Shown here one piece after another: positions 35,701 through 41,048 of a stretch of DNA of 64,000 nucleotides. The notes beneath the pieces were generated by a model. That model made no database searches. It was given only the letters and a program-made list of their open reading frames with translations, and was not told the origin of the DNA. How positions within the stretch are numbered: the first letter of the stretch is position 1; every line of letters begins with the position of its first letter. The translations under genes and the position numbers were made by a program. The DNA comes from Dermatemys mawii (Eukaryota; Chordata; Testudines; Dermatemydidae): the NCBI GenBank assembly GCA_007922305.1, contig ML677342.1:1-64000 (forward strand), written 5' to 3'.

Positions 35701-37937
35701 TAAGTTTTTCCCAATCATCCCAGATAATCGAGTGTCTCCTGTAAAACTAAGAACAATTCCTGAATGTGTGACCTCTCTTTGCAAGCCAGGCAATAGGACA
35801 GGGGTGGACAAACTTTTTGGACAGAGGGCCACATTGGGCTTGCAAAATTGCATGGAGGACTTGCAAAATTGCATGGAAGGCTGTGCTTCCACAAACAGCC
35901 TGGTCCGCCCCTTATCTGACCCCCTCCCACTTCCCGCTCAATGGCTGCCCTTCTTAGAATCCCCAATCCAACCAACCCGCCCTGCTCCTTGTCCCCTGAT
36001 CACCCCCTCCAGAAACTCCTGTTCCTAACCACCCCCACGGGGACCCCAATCCCTATCTGAACCCCCCTGCTCCTTGTCCCATGACCATCTCATCCAGAGT
36101 CCACCCGACCCAACCCCCGCCCGACCCCTATCCACACACCCCCCCTGCCCACAACAGACCCCTGGGACTCCCACGCCCCATCCAACCCCACCTGCTCCCA
36201 GACTGCCTCCTGGGACTCCCCGGCCGTTATGTAACCCCCTCTCCCCCCACTCCGGCCCCCTTACCATGCTGCTCAGCAGCATGTCTGGCAACCGCGTGGA
36301 GCCAGACACATTGCCCCGCCCCCCCGAGCACCGCCCGTGTGGTGTGCTGAGGCTCTGGGGGAGGGGCCAGCAGCGTCCTCCCCAGCTGGGAGCTCAGAGA
36401 GCTGTGCAGGACAGTCCTGTGGCCCGCGGACCATAGTTTGCCCACCCCTGCAATAGGACATTCTTCTTACACCATTCTCCAAATACCCACCAACCCACCT
36501 TCCAATTTATCCTACTGATCTCCTACAGCCTCTTAATTAAAGGTTCAGTTCTGCAACATTTATTCATGCTGAGTAGCACTTATTCACACGTCTGGTCCCA
36601 CTGAAGTCAACAGGACTACACATATAAGTACTATGCAATGGGTGAGAGACGTTCAGATTTGGAACCACAGTTTTCATTTGAATTTTTTGATTAAGCAAAA
36701 TGATTGATCAAAAACACAGGCTATCACTAGAGAACAGAATGCTGACTAACCCAGGTCTTAACCCTTAAACTACCAATGCTGCATCATGCATTTCTTACAC
36801 TCAAAACTCCTGTAAGACTCCAACAAAAATTTTGGGTGTGCAAAGAATGCAGTATCAGGCCCCATATAATAATATTAAATTGAAACTAATGAAGTTGTCA
36901 GATGGATCAAGCATTTAAACAACAACTTTAAAAAGAAACAGTGCTCTGAAATAATCACAAAAATAGAGGAAAGTGCTGACTCTCTCCCAAAAACAGAAAA
37001 TCAGTCCATTTTTGAACATAATGAAAAAACTAACTGCTACCAAAAGCTGAATTTATAAAACAGTATCAATTTTTTTATGCTTTCTAATTTAGGAGCTTAT
37101 TTTCTACACTTGCTCATTCAGTATATTAAATGGGAACCATTAGAAATGAAAATGAGTCCATATACTATACTTCAGAACTGACCAATCATAAAATTTAAAT
37201 CAATAATTTTCAAAAAACTGTTGCAGCAAAACAGCTTGATTTTTAAGCTTCACAAAACATTTGCTTTCTTTTGGATTATTTTCATGCAGTTTTCACTGAA
37301 CAACAGAGTTGAAAAATACTATCTCCATATAAGTGCAATAGATAGGGACCCTGCTAATGAGAGTCTTTTACTGTTCCTCCAAGAGACTGCCAGGATTTGT
37401 TTTGGTGGTTTATTTTAACATTAGAAGTCGACGTCAATCTTTTTTTAATAAACACCACTAAAGAGCTAAGACCAACAAAACTATTTGGAAAAAACTGTAT
37501 TTGGACTGCAGTAGGAGTGGCTACAATGTTGAAAGCACAACAGTTTCAGACTAGTTACTTACCCAGAGAAGACAGTCATGTACCACCAGTCTGACATTTC
37601 CAAACACAAAGGCTTGATATTCAGTAAACACAGGACTTCCAACATGGTTGGCAGAGTTCAGTAGCAAACTGCTTTCAGTCTCTGAAATGACAGCACTTCT
37701 CACAAGATAGGTCCAGATCAGACTTGATTGCTGATTGTCTTCAGAAAATCCATCTCTCTCATTTCCAAAAGCTACAACATGAACAGACCTAAAAACAACA
37801 AAAGAGTGCTATTAGCAAAGATTGGGGAAAGAGAGAGAAGAATGGGGGGCTAAGAATCTCCTTTCATGTCAAAACAAGAATATTAATCCTTCTCTAGCCT
37901 CTTCTTTCACCACAATAAACACGGTGAGTTACATACA
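2726..37937 (-). CDS. RHOBTB3: RHOBTB3 gene, coding part in window (3' end missing)
   Basis: RHOBTB3 is an atypical Rho-family protein: a divergent N-terminal GTPase-like domain (reported to hydrolyse ATP), two BTB domains that recruit CUL3 ubiquitin ligase, and a C-terminal tail; it is linked to Rab9 and Golgi transport. Eight coding exons plus a tentative start exon were found by matching translated segments to the vertebrate protein as I remember it: 37,563-37,788, 30,362-30,554, 26,873-27,024, 21,341-21,452, 19,459-19,824, 12,523-12,635, 4,560-4,733 and 2,726-2,892. Up to the exon ending at 12,523 the phases join exactly, giving 388 codons. One exon (start of the second BTB domain) could not be found, and the last exons, including the Cys-rich C terminus, are not in 1-2,725, so they lie outside or were missed. 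There is no sign of frameshift in the exons seen. Identity is secure; completeness is not. Confidence 0.95.
3536..3826 (+). mobile_element. Non-autonomous DNA transposon (MITE), copy A
   Basis: About 290 bp beginning GTATGTCTTCACTACCTGCC and ending near AGTGTAGACCAAGCC. A second copy in the same orientation is at 52,852-53,148. The GTCTTCACTA / AGTGTAGAC ends are inverted. It contains a short internal hairpin (AACTTCAGCT ... AGCTGAAGTT). It is an intronic insertion in RHOBTB3; the frame at 3,520-3,735 is part of it and not a gene. Confidence 0.75.
4560..4733 (-). CDS. RHOBTB3: RHOBTB3 exon, second BTB domain
   Basis: Encodes (G)ATVPAHRAVLVARCEVMAAM, FNGSYIEADSFLVPVYGVSK and DTFLSFLEYLYTDSCCP, the core of BTB2. 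It is 174 nt, acceptor TCTGACAG, donor CCAG|GTAAGC. It starts in phase 1 (G|GT), so it needs an upstream exon whose length is 1 modulo 3; that exon was not found. Confidence 0.94.
4831..4912. repeat. Foldback repeat, CAGATCCTCAGCTGG type
   Basis: An imperfect palindrome: CAGATCCTCAGCTGGTATAAA on the left pairs with TTTACACCAGCTGGGGATTTG on the right around GAAGTCAATGG. Such palindromes are abundant in sauropsid genomes. Confidence 0.6.
5180..5272 (+). repeat. Ancient interspersed repeat fragment (SINE-like)
   Basis: TTTATATTGCCTACATGGC through CCCATTGTACTAGGTGCAGT to AAAGCTTATAATC resembles the segment at 52,045-52,155 (CACATTGCTAAGTACAGTAC ... AGAGTTTACAATC). A decayed shared family. Confidence 0.5.
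5272..5402. repeat. Foldback repeat flanked by AAGGCCCTGATC / GATCAGGGCCT
   Basis: The ends AGGCCCTGATCCTGCAA and TTACAAGATCAGGGCCT are inverted copies about 100 bp apart, giving a MITE-like foldback. Confidence 0.6.
5471..5501. repeat. (TA)n microsatellite
   Basis: About 15 uninterrupted TA units, in an AT-rich intronic stretch. Confidence 0.9.
5906..6055. mobile_element. hAT MITE with 8-bp duplication GTCTAGGG
   Basis: Ends CAGCAGTGTCCAATAG and CTACTGGACACCACTG are inverted repeats. The flanks 5,898-5,905 and 6,056-6,063 are both GTCTAGGG, an exact 8-bp target duplication as made by hAT transposases. A longer relative is at 41,604-41,942. Confidence 0.9.
6064..7824. other. RHOBTB3 intron, nothing recognised
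   Basis: AT-rich; scanned on the minus strand for the missing BTB2 exon without success. The 99-codon frame at 6,885 has no family features. Confidence 0.6.
7884..8141 (+). pseudogene. Penelope GIY-YIG endonuclease fragment
   Basis: An 85-codon frame with SETRQSYSQTNSHRKIIK, VLKGNLHNTFKRHALELKFI and HGLNKD. The ET-(x)n-NSHR and ELKFI...HGLN pattern is that of the C-terminal endonuclease of Penelope-like elements. The N-terminal GIY part is out of frame, so it is a relic. Confidence 0.7.
8212..8565. mobile_element. Solo LTR (endogenous retrovirus type), 354 bp, TSD GTCCC
   Basis: Begins TGTGACAGGGTGCTGACC and ends GGGAAGCCCTGCTACA, i.e. TG...CA. The flanks 8,207-8,211 and 8,566-8,570 are both GTCCC. 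A TATA-like TTATATAC lies near 8,333 and AATAAA at 8,479-8,484, giving the usual U3-R-U5 order on the plus strand. No internal retroviral genes are present. Confidence 0.85.
8630..8755 (-). mobile_element. Penelope-type terminal repeat
   Basis: Reads, on the minus strand, CTGAAGAAGAGCTCTGTGTG, GAGCTTGAAAGCTTGTCTCT and onward to the GGGACCAACAGAGCTACA end. It lies just after the endonuclease relic and faces an inverted copy at 8,822. Confidence 0.65.
8822..8945 (+). mobile_element. Penelope-type terminal repeat, inverted copy
   Basis: GCTGAAGAAGAGCTTGAAAA ... CCTCACCCACCTTGTCTC ... ATCAACACAGCTACAACACC. It is the inverted counterpart of 8,630-8,755 with about 65 bp between, so the two would form a large hairpin. 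Confidence 0.65.
8946..9837. other. RHOBTB3 intron, pyrimidine-rich stretch
   Basis: From about 9,320 to 9,780 the plus strand is strongly C/T-rich, giving a 151-codon low-complexity frame (Ser/Leu/Phe/Pro) with no domain. It may be a decayed transposon; nothing specific is recognised. Confidence 0.5.
9838..10122. mobile_element. hAT-like MITE (CTACACTT / AGTGTA ends)
   Basis: A roughly 280-bp element with TTTCTACACTTACAGCA at one end and TGGTAGTGTAAACCAA at the other, and the internal phrase GATAGGAGAAACTCTCCCAT. It is related in inverted orientation to 32,090-32,320. Confidence 0.65.
10554..11335. mobile_element. hAT transposon, 782 bp, TSD ATTTAAGA
   Basis: Ends CAGGGGTGGGCAAGC and GTTTGCCCATGCCTG are inverted repeats; the flanks 10,546-10,553 and 11,336-11,343 are both ATTTAAGA. 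The interior is GC-rich with a CCCCAACCCC-type degenerate tandem and encodes no transposase. Related to 35,799-36,450 and 63,388-64,000. Confidence 0.93.
11344..12261. other. RHOBTB3 intron, nothing recognised
   Basis: Unique-looking AT-rich sequence; the missing BTB2 exon is not visible here either. Confidence 0.6.
12262..12390 (+). mobile_element. Penelope-type termini, compact head-to-head hairpin
   Basis: ATTGGACCAACTTCTG and CAGAAGTTGGTCCAAT are exact inverted 16-mers separated by about 20 bp, followed by AAAAGATGTTACCTCACCCACC and ATCAACATGGCTACAA. It is a shortened version of the 8,630-8,945 arrangement. Confidence 0.7.
12523..12635 (-). CDS. RHOBTB3: RHOBTB3 exon, end of first BTB domain
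   Basis: Encodes GAFQWELLEEDIKKKLKDPG, then VEKVKC-like LEKVKCILKTPGK. It is 113 nt; acceptor TGTCATAG. The only plausible donor is AAG|GTCAAT, which matches just the GT and is poor. The exon ends in phase 0. Confidence 0.92.
12636..14994. other. RHOBTB3 intron, nothing recognised
   Basis: AT-rich intron between the exon at 12,523 and the transposon at 14,995. A short relic near 13,285-13,345 (AAGGTTCTCAAACTACTGTC) looks like one end of a hAT element. Confidence 0.5.
14995..15280. mobile_element. hAT-like MITE
   Basis: Starts near GGCTACACTTACATTTTA and ends GAAGTGTAGCTATGC: inverted ends about 280 bp apart. The interior has GCTCTCTCCCAGCACTTG, shared with the element at 34,203. Confidence 0.65.
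15382..15540 (+). mobile_element. tRNA-derived SINE
   Basis: An RNA polymerase III A-box-like TAGCTTAATGGTTGG (387-401 of this kilobase) and B-box-like GGTTTCAATTAC (15,429-15,440) are spaced as in a tRNA. The tail CTTAGGCAAATCATTTGGCC / TGTGCCTCAGTTCCCCAT is typical of amniote tRNA-SINEs. Confidence 0.75.
15541..18824. other. RHOBTB3 intron, nothing recognised
   Basis: Mostly AT-rich unique-looking sequence; a purine/pyrimidine-rich patch at 17,500-17,900 has no repeat identity I know. Confidence 0.55.
18825..19012 (+). mobile_element. MIR-like SINE fragment
   Basis: CATTTTAACAAATAGGAAATTGGAGGTTAAGTAACTTGCCCAAGG in pieces matches the MIR core region, followed by the ACTCCCAGTCCTCTGCTCT tail. 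An old, diverged copy. Confidence 0.7.
19459..19824 (-). CDS. RHOBTB3: RHOBTB3 exon, first BTB domain
   Basis: The largest RHOBTB3 exon found here (366 nt). It begins EKMPILKGEASHYNSDLHNL, contains CCQCVDVIFYSEDLKEVIEA and HKIVLCSVSHVFMLLFNVKS, a low-similarity loop, and ends SDILHFIYSG. This is the BTB/POZ fold split by the long insert typical of RhoBTB proteins. Acceptor TTTTATAG, donor TCAG|GTATCC. The Gly codon is split G|GT with the next exon. Confidence 0.95.
19825..21340. other. RHOBTB3 intron, nothing recognised apart from a short CR1 relic
   Basis: AT-rich intron between the linker and BTB1 exons. The only relic seen is at 20,836-20,872. Confidence 0.6.
20836..20872 (-). mobile_element. 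CR1-type LINE 3' fragment (short)
   Basis: CCATTGGTCTGACCCAGGAT then GGCCATTCTTATG is the reverse complement of a phrase common in the 3' region of sauropsid CR1 LINEs. Only a few tens of bases remain. Confidence 0.5.
21341..21452 (-). CDS. RHOBTB3: RHOBTB3 exon, Lys-rich linker
   Basis: Encodes LEYFMIQSLNQKSSEKMKKR, then a basic run and HGVKPPQLEQP, the linker between the GTPase-like and first BTB domains. It is 112 nt. The acceptor is TTTTAG. The donor G|GTGCTT is weaker than consensus, but the frame and protein match leave little doubt. Confidence 0.92.
21453..24689. other. RHOBTB3 intron, possible old retroelement body
   Basis: From about 22,500 to 23,650 the composition and phrases such as TTTTGGTACCAAAACAAAGAC suggest the decayed interior of the DIRS-like element whose recombinase end is at 24,947, but I cannot read a protein domain in it. 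Confidence 0.3.
24690..25198 (-). mobile_element. DIRS-like retroelement fragment (3' part)
   Basis: Contains the C-terminal end of a tyrosine recombinase on the minus strand and, beyond it, about 250 bp of TATA-containing flank (TATATATAAG near 24,747) with a CTTCTTCTTCGAGTGATG stretch. DIRS elements encode reverse transcriptase, RNase H and a tyrosine recombinase and leave no target duplication. Intronic in RHOBTB3. Confidence 0.55.
24947..25198 (-). pseudogene. DIRS tyrosine recombinase C-terminal fragment
   Basis: The frame contains CPIADICKVTTWKSGDTFSC followed by HY and ends at a stop after a short tail. The ADICK-x-TW-x(5)-TF-x(2)-HY pattern is the C-terminal signature of DIRS-family recombinases, including the likely nucleophilic region. 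No upstream catalytic Arg block is intact here. Confidence 0.55.
25740..25943 (-). pseudogene. Penelope GIY-YIG endonuclease fragment, second copy
   Basis: Encodes GNVGVNTFKRQAWELKFIIL and LDTKDHGLDRDNDFM, aligning with ELKFI...HGLNKD of the copy at 7,884. Truncated, with no active-site half. Confidence 0.7.
26017..26052 (+). ncRNA. Hammerhead-core-like motif in Penelope terminus
   Basis: CTGAAGA followed by an AAGCT...AGCTT stem, then GAAAGC. The CUGANGA...GAAA arrangement fits a hammerhead core, but bases are interposed around stem II and no stem III (paired with a UH site) is convincing. Confidence 0.2.
26873..27024 (-). CDS. RHOBTB3: RHOBTB3 exon, end of GTPase-like domain
   Basis: Encodes VPCTCPLCTSDRRSCV followed by ATYLELHSLSDFYIGKYFGG. 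The Cys-rich CTCPLC insert is characteristic of RHOBTB3. It is 152 nt, acceptor TTTTCTCAG, donor GTG|GTAAGT, joining the previous exon in frame through a shared Glu/Gly-type codon (G|AA). Confidence 0.93.
27113..27248 (-). mobile_element. CR1 LINE 3' end fragment
   Basis: TCATAGAATGTAGGACTGGAAAAGACCTC is the reverse complement of a CR1 3' terminus, ending in the ATTCTATGA tail. It runs to about ACCTGTTCTTTAAAAAGAGC and lies 90 bp from a RHOBTB3 exon. Confidence 0.75.
27249..29040. other. RHOBTB3 intron, nothing recognised
   Basis: AT-rich. The 111-codon frame at 28,138 has no recognisable domain. A GACGTCAG...GACATCAGAGGGGCTC inverted pair at 27,890-27,945 hints at a small foldback repeat. 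Confidence 0.5.
29041..29843. mobile_element. hAT transposon, 803 bp, near-perfect TSD
   Basis: Right end AGGTTGAGAACCACTG is inverted to the left end AAGTGATTCTCAACCTG. Flanks CTTTGGAA (29,033-29,040) and CTCTGGAA (29,844-29,851) match at 7 of 8. The interior is GC-rich with a poly-G run and a long TA/TG microsatellite; no transposase. Confidence 0.85.
29676..29766. repeat. Compound TG/TA microsatellite
   Basis: TGTATATATATGTGTGTG followed by about 20 TA units and TACATATACACACACA. It is itself an imperfect palindrome, within the hAT element at 29,041. Confidence 0.9.
29848..29889. repeat. 21-bp tandem duplication
   Basis: GGAATATAGAGCATACTACAG occurs twice in a row immediately beside the right end of the hAT element. 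Confidence 0.85.
30362..30554 (-). CDS. RHOBTB3: RHOBTB3 exon, GTPase-like domain continued
   Basis: Begins DIFDSDWYTSQNLIGGADII and ends VPVIIS-like AVGARKS. It is 193 nt: 64 codons plus one base. The acceptor is AAACAG-type (GTTTAG|GAT) and the donor G|GTATGT. Residues around the IGGADII and IPVIISAVGARK stretches match the RHOBTB3 GTPase-like fold. Confidence 0.93.
30758..31287. mobile_element. GC-rich hAT-like element, imperfect ends
   Basis: Starts CAGAGGTGAAAGTAAGCCGG and contains the palindrome GCCGGTACGCCTCACTACGGCGTACCGGC. The right end is degenerate (CCGTACTGGTAAGAAGC). Flanks CTTAAGAG and CTTAAGCA match at 6 of 8. It sits in RHOBTB3 intron sequence just 200 bp from the exon at 30,362. 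Long frames inside are compositional. Confidence 0.6.
32090..32320. mobile_element. hAT-like MITE, inverted relative of 9,838
   Basis: GTCTATTCTACAAGCC and AAGTGTAGACAAGCCC are the ends. Interior phrases such as GGAGACGCTCTCTCGTTGGC correspond to the 9,838 copy on the opposite strand. Confidence 0.65.
32321..34202. other. RHOBTB3 intron, nothing recognised
   Basis: Contains a short tandem (TTATTGGTGACCTATAAGG, about 32,694-32,730) and unassigned moderately GC-rich sequence at 33,420-34,090 that may be transposon-derived. Confidence 0.45.
34203..34397. mobile_element. hAT-like MITE
   Basis: GGCTTGTCTACACTGCCAC at the left and TAGTGAAGACATGACC at the right are inverted ends. The interior AGAGCTCTCTCCCAGCGTTG is shared with 14,995-15,280. 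Confidence 0.7.
34636..35035. other. Assembly gap, 400 N
   Basis: A run of N inside the Tigger-like element, next to a GC-rich tandem array that probably caused the break. Confidence 1.
35036..35560. repeat. GC-rich alternating inverted tandem array
   Basis: Units containing GGAAACCCCAAAGCGGCAG and their inverses (GCCGCTTTGGGATTTTCCC) alternate with CCAGCCTGGGCTTCCTACACCCAGGCT-type palindromes. At least three unit pairs are visible, of roughly 170-180 bp. Confidence 0.75.
35799..36450. mobile_element. hAT transposon, 652 bp, TSD CAATAGGA
   Basis: CAGGGGTGGACAAAC and GTTTGCCCACCCCTG ends, with CAATAGGA at both 35,791-35,798 and 36,451-36,458. The interior is C-rich and noncoding; it contains a 22-bp tandem pair (TTGCAAAATTGCATGGA) near 35,840. 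Confidence 0.95.
37563..37788 (-). CDS. RHOBTB3: RHOBTB3 exon, N-terminal GTPase-like domain
   Basis: Reads VHVVAFGNERDGF... to ...VRLVVHDCLLW, including SSLLLNSANHVGSPVFTEYQ, the divergent Rho-like N terminus of RHOBTB3. The acceptor is a strong T-rich tract ending TTTTTAG, and the donor is TGG|GTAAGT. It is 226 nt long: one base of the start codon plus 75 codons, ending in phase 0. A classical GTP-binding P-loop is not visible, as expected for this atypical family member. Confidence 0.93.
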
Positions 37938-38282
37938 TGATCTCAAATCCAACAGCAGGAGAATAAAGTGAAAAGGAGTGCTGTAAATGCTGGTTTGTTT
38001 AATAAATCACCAGCTCGTTTTGCTTTTTATTTGTCCATTTCCTTATGTAGCTTCACAGATGTAACCTCAATGATTCCTGTCACATATCCAGTGGCTTTGG
38101 TATGTTTTCAATGCTCTCTAACTTCCTGTTCAGTCCTTCAGCCCCTGCAAGTCAATGAACGTAACTGCATTTGACAGCAGCAGGACAAGCCCTTGCTATT
38201 AATCTGCTGCTGTTGTAGGTGAACTCAGCACATATCCTCAGCAGCAGGCAGCCCCAGGCTCAGCCGCAGCCTCCTGACGTCA
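37937..38282 (-). CDS. RHOBTB3: RHOBTB3 tentative exon 1 (5'UTR plus AT of the start codon)
   Basis: The first recognisable coding exon begins with a lone G followed by the codons S-V-H-V-V. Reading minus, the sequence 148 bp upstream ends in TCAT immediately before a good donor (GTATGT at 37,931-37,936). Splicing would create ATG from AT plus G and give a protein starting M-S-V-H-V-V, as in the mammalian M-S-I-H-I-V start. The right boundary is set arbitrarily at a CRE-like site; the true transcription start is unknown. The alternative is that exon 1 lies in the CpG island near 46.3 kb, in which case this 148-bp intron is not real. Confidence 0.4.
38275..38282. promoter_or_regulatory. CRE palindrome TGACGTCA upstream of RHOBTB3
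   Basis: A perfect 8-bp CREB/ATF site sits 487 bp upstream of the first certain RHOBTB3 coding exon, in a locally GC-richer patch (38,160-38,290). A perfect CRE is expected about once per 65 kb by chance, so the position rather than the mere presence makes it suggestive. It would fit a promoter for the tentative exon at 37,937. Confidence 0.35.
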
Positions 38283-39549
38283 ATGCTACCCAAGAGCATA
38301 ATTCATACAATGGAGAGATTTGACATTTCTGCAGAACCAACATAATGTGGCCAGGTCAGCAAAGAAAGACAAAGGCTCTTCAGCAACAGCACATTCGACT
38401 GCACTGAAGTGAGATGATTACATGGTATTCTTCTGCTGCTGCCGGGCAAAAAATTACATAAATGTATGAGCTCACTGCCAGCCAATATGTATGAAGACAG
38501 CCTTCTGAACTATGAAGATCCTACCCAAATGAGAGAAGAGCAAATGAGGGCAGCCCCCACTGAGGAAAGGCTACAAAAAGAAAAATGAAGCAAGAAAGGC
38601 TGATCTTTCTACTTAGGTAATTCAAACCTTTTACTTGTATAATAAACTTATTTTTAACAGTTGGCTGATAGCTATAGAAAATCTAAGTTTTGTTTCAGTG
38701 CTAGCACGCTGTTAAATCCCATTTTCAAAGGACAATTTTTTAGGTCTAATAAAAAGAAACAATATTTTACCTGTGTGAAGAAGCATATTTTTGCTAAATA
38801 GATTCAGTCTAAAATGAAATGGTTTCTACCAAATAGGACTACACATATTATGGTCTAAACACATGGGGAAGGGAAATGGTGGTGTGTGAGTGTAAATAAC
38901 ATGGTAAATATAAAACTGATTATAGGAGCAAATTCTCCTCTGTTATGCTAACATAAATCCAAAGAAAAAACATTAAATTATGTGGAATCACTCAAACACA
39001 ATCATTCATAAAATGATCAATGGAGTCATCAACAAAGAAACTCCCACTGCAGAACCTGGATTATTTAAAAAACACTAATGCAAAATTAGTAAAAAAACAG
39101 AAAACTGTATATGAGATACTAAATATAAATATCAGTAAACAAGTTTCATACCAGTCAATTGTGACTATCCATACTAATTGGCTGGACCATTTTTATAAGC
39201 TTCAGTATCTGACCCTCTGCACTGAAGTCAATGGGAGCATTTCCAAAGGCACAAGATCAAGCCCTAACATATATGACAACACTCAAAAATATTTCATACC
39301 TATTATAGCAATGAAATAAATTATAAAAATCTTCCTATTGTAATACCTTTATAAACTATAAATATTAGACCTTAAGAGCAAAAGAGACCAAATCATAGTT
39401 TTCTCAAAAATTTCCTCTTTTGTCCCAGCTCCCACTTTCCCTCGCTGCAATTAACTTTTGCTCAGGAAGCTAAGAGACCACTGATATAGTTTCCTCTTTG
39501 AAGTCTGGTTACCCTTTCTTGGCAGTTCTTCTCAAAGGACACAGTTTCA
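38283..39549. other. Sequence upstream of tentative RHOBTB3 exon 1, nothing recognised
   Basis: AT-rich, no exon-like frame. If RHOBTB3 starts in the CpG island at 46 kb this is intron 1; otherwise it is intergenic. Confidence 0.5.
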
Positions 39550-39568
39550 AAAAAAAAAAAAAAAAAAA
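39550..39568. repeat. Poly(A) tract
   Basis: Nineteen consecutive A in the region upstream of RHOBTB3. Confidence 0.9.
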
Positions 39569-39990
39569 GTCACCACATTTCTCATTAGGTTCTCAAACTG
39601 GTAGCCAGTGTCATCTAATATACTCTCCATTAGTAGTGACTAACAGTGGATAAAAAGGTCAAGTGAGTTAGTGCCAAAACAGTGTTTCGACTGTGTCCAT
39701 CAATCCACTAATAAAGTAAAAGCAGCCTTTGGAGACTGAAGATCTGAACAGAAATGCTGGGGGTTGCAACATACCAGACTACAGTAGGACCAAGGTTGGG
39801 GAAGGATGTTTGAGTAAAATGTTTCCATGCATTTAGAAGCATGAACTGTGAATAACCAAGAACTCTGAAAATGAGTGACTAATAACCCTGAGGAAAGATA
39901 ACGAACGTGAATGAACCAGAACCCCAGAGCATGACTGGGTTTGAGACTGTGACAGGTTGTATGAATAAAGTACAGTAACTCCTTGCTTAA

Positions 39991-40180
39991 AAGACGAGGA
40001 AGACTTTGCAGCACCTTAGAAACTAACCAGTTTATTTCAGCATAAGCTTTCGTGGGCTAAAGCTCACTTCATCCGATGCATAGAATGGAATAGAAGTAAG
40101 ATGCATTTATATACACAGAAAGAAAAAAAAAGGTTATACATTAGCTTACGGATACAGACTAACAGGGCTGCTAATCTTAA
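39991..40180 (-). mobile_element. Penelope-type terminal fragment nested in a mariner-like element
   Basis: Reverse complement of the sequence type at 182-330, including AAGCTTATGCTGAAATAAAC and AGCAGCCCTGTTAGTCTGTATC. It separates GTAACTCCTTGCTTAA from TCATTTAAAGTC of the host element. Confidence 0.7.
40040..40078 (-). ncRNA. Hammerhead-ribozyme-like motif, second copy (probably inactive)
   Basis: On the minus strand: CGGATGA, one A, a 7-bp stem with one mismatch (GTGAGCT/AGCCCAC), GAAA, AGC-TTAT-GCT, then G. Same layout as 205-242 but core U4 is G here and C there, so the two decayed independently. The base at the cleavage position is G in both. Confidence 0.3.
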
Positions 40181-40520
40181 ACCTGTCCTCATTTAAAGTC
40201 ATCCCAGTTAACACAGTTTCCTTGTTACATTGCTAATCAGTTAGGGAACATGCCCGTTTAAAGTTGTGAAGTGCTCCCTTCTAACCTCATCCGTCCAGCA
40301 GGCTATCAATTGCCAGCAGCTCAATTGCTCAACAGGCTGGCAATTGCAGGCAGTTCATGTCCCTTCTCTCACTGCAGTGTGCTGCTCCTGCTCTCTGCCT
40401 TGGAGTTGCTCCCTGAGACTCCTGCTTGCTGGGAGGGAAGGAATAGGAAAAAGAGGGGGGGTTAATGTCAGGATGTCTCCCTTCCCCCTGCTCCTGCACC
40501 CCACTTACCCCATCTTCCAT

Positions 40521-40650
40521 AGAGCAGAGGGAACACAGGGAGGGAGGCTTGCAGATCTAATTAACAGTGCACTTTTGACCCTACTAGAGCAGAGGGAACA
40601 CAGGGAGGGAGGCTTGCAGATCTAATTACCAGTGTACTTTTGACCTCACT
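40521..40650. repeat. 65-bp tandem duplication
   Basis: AGAGCAGAGGGAACACAGGG ... GACC occurs twice with a 65-base period, differing at a few bases. It lies inside the mariner-like element. Confidence 0.9.
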
Positions 40651-40718
40651 CTTGATATTTAAGGAAGAGTGGGAGTGTTAACCCTTGAGGGCTCAGCAAA
40701 TTGCTTGTTCATTTAGCA

Positions 40719-40933
40719 CAGAGGTTCTCAAACTTTTGTAGTGGTGACCCCTTTCCAATAGCAAGCCTCTGAGTATGACCCCCCTTATAAATTAAAAACA
40801 TTTAATATATTTAAAACCATTATAAATTCTGGATGCAAAGTGGACTTTGGGATGGAGGCTGACAGCTTGCAACCCCCCCATGTAGTAACCTCATGACCCC
40901 TAGGGGTCATGAACCCCAGTTTGAGAACCCCTG
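40719..40933. mobile_element. hAT MITE, 215 bp, TSD ATTTAGCA, nested
   Basis: CAGAGGTTCTCAAACT and AGTTTGAGAACCCCTG ends with ATTTAGCA at 40,711-40,718 and 40,934-40,941. Inserted into the mariner-like element, hence younger than it. Confidence 0.95.
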
Positions 40934-41026
40934 ATTTAGCAGTAAGGCATTCCCTGGGAAATATCCCCTTTGACTCCTCCACCAAGCTTCACAATCATCA
41001 CCACTGTGCACCAGTATTAAATTTCG

Positions 41027-41048
41027 TGTGTGTGTGTGTGTGTGGGTG
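41027..41048. repeat. (TG)n microsatellite
   Basis: About ten TG units in the mariner-like element; the inverted copy has a TA microsatellite at the corresponding place (43,078). Confidence 0.85.

Larger units (their letters stand above)
34562..35741. mobile_element. Tigger/pogo-like element with TA flanks, containing an assembly gap
   Basis: Left end CAGTAGACTCCCGATTATCC after TA; right end GATAATCGAGTGTCTCCTG before TA. A second terminal motif at 35,661 forms an 81-bp hairpin with the right end. The interior is a GC-rich array and a 400-base gap. No transposase frame remains. Confidence 0.8.

Noticed and set aside
35076..36436. Several 100-170-codon frames on both strands
   Set aside because: They fall inside the GC-rich tandem array and the hAT element and reflect composition only.
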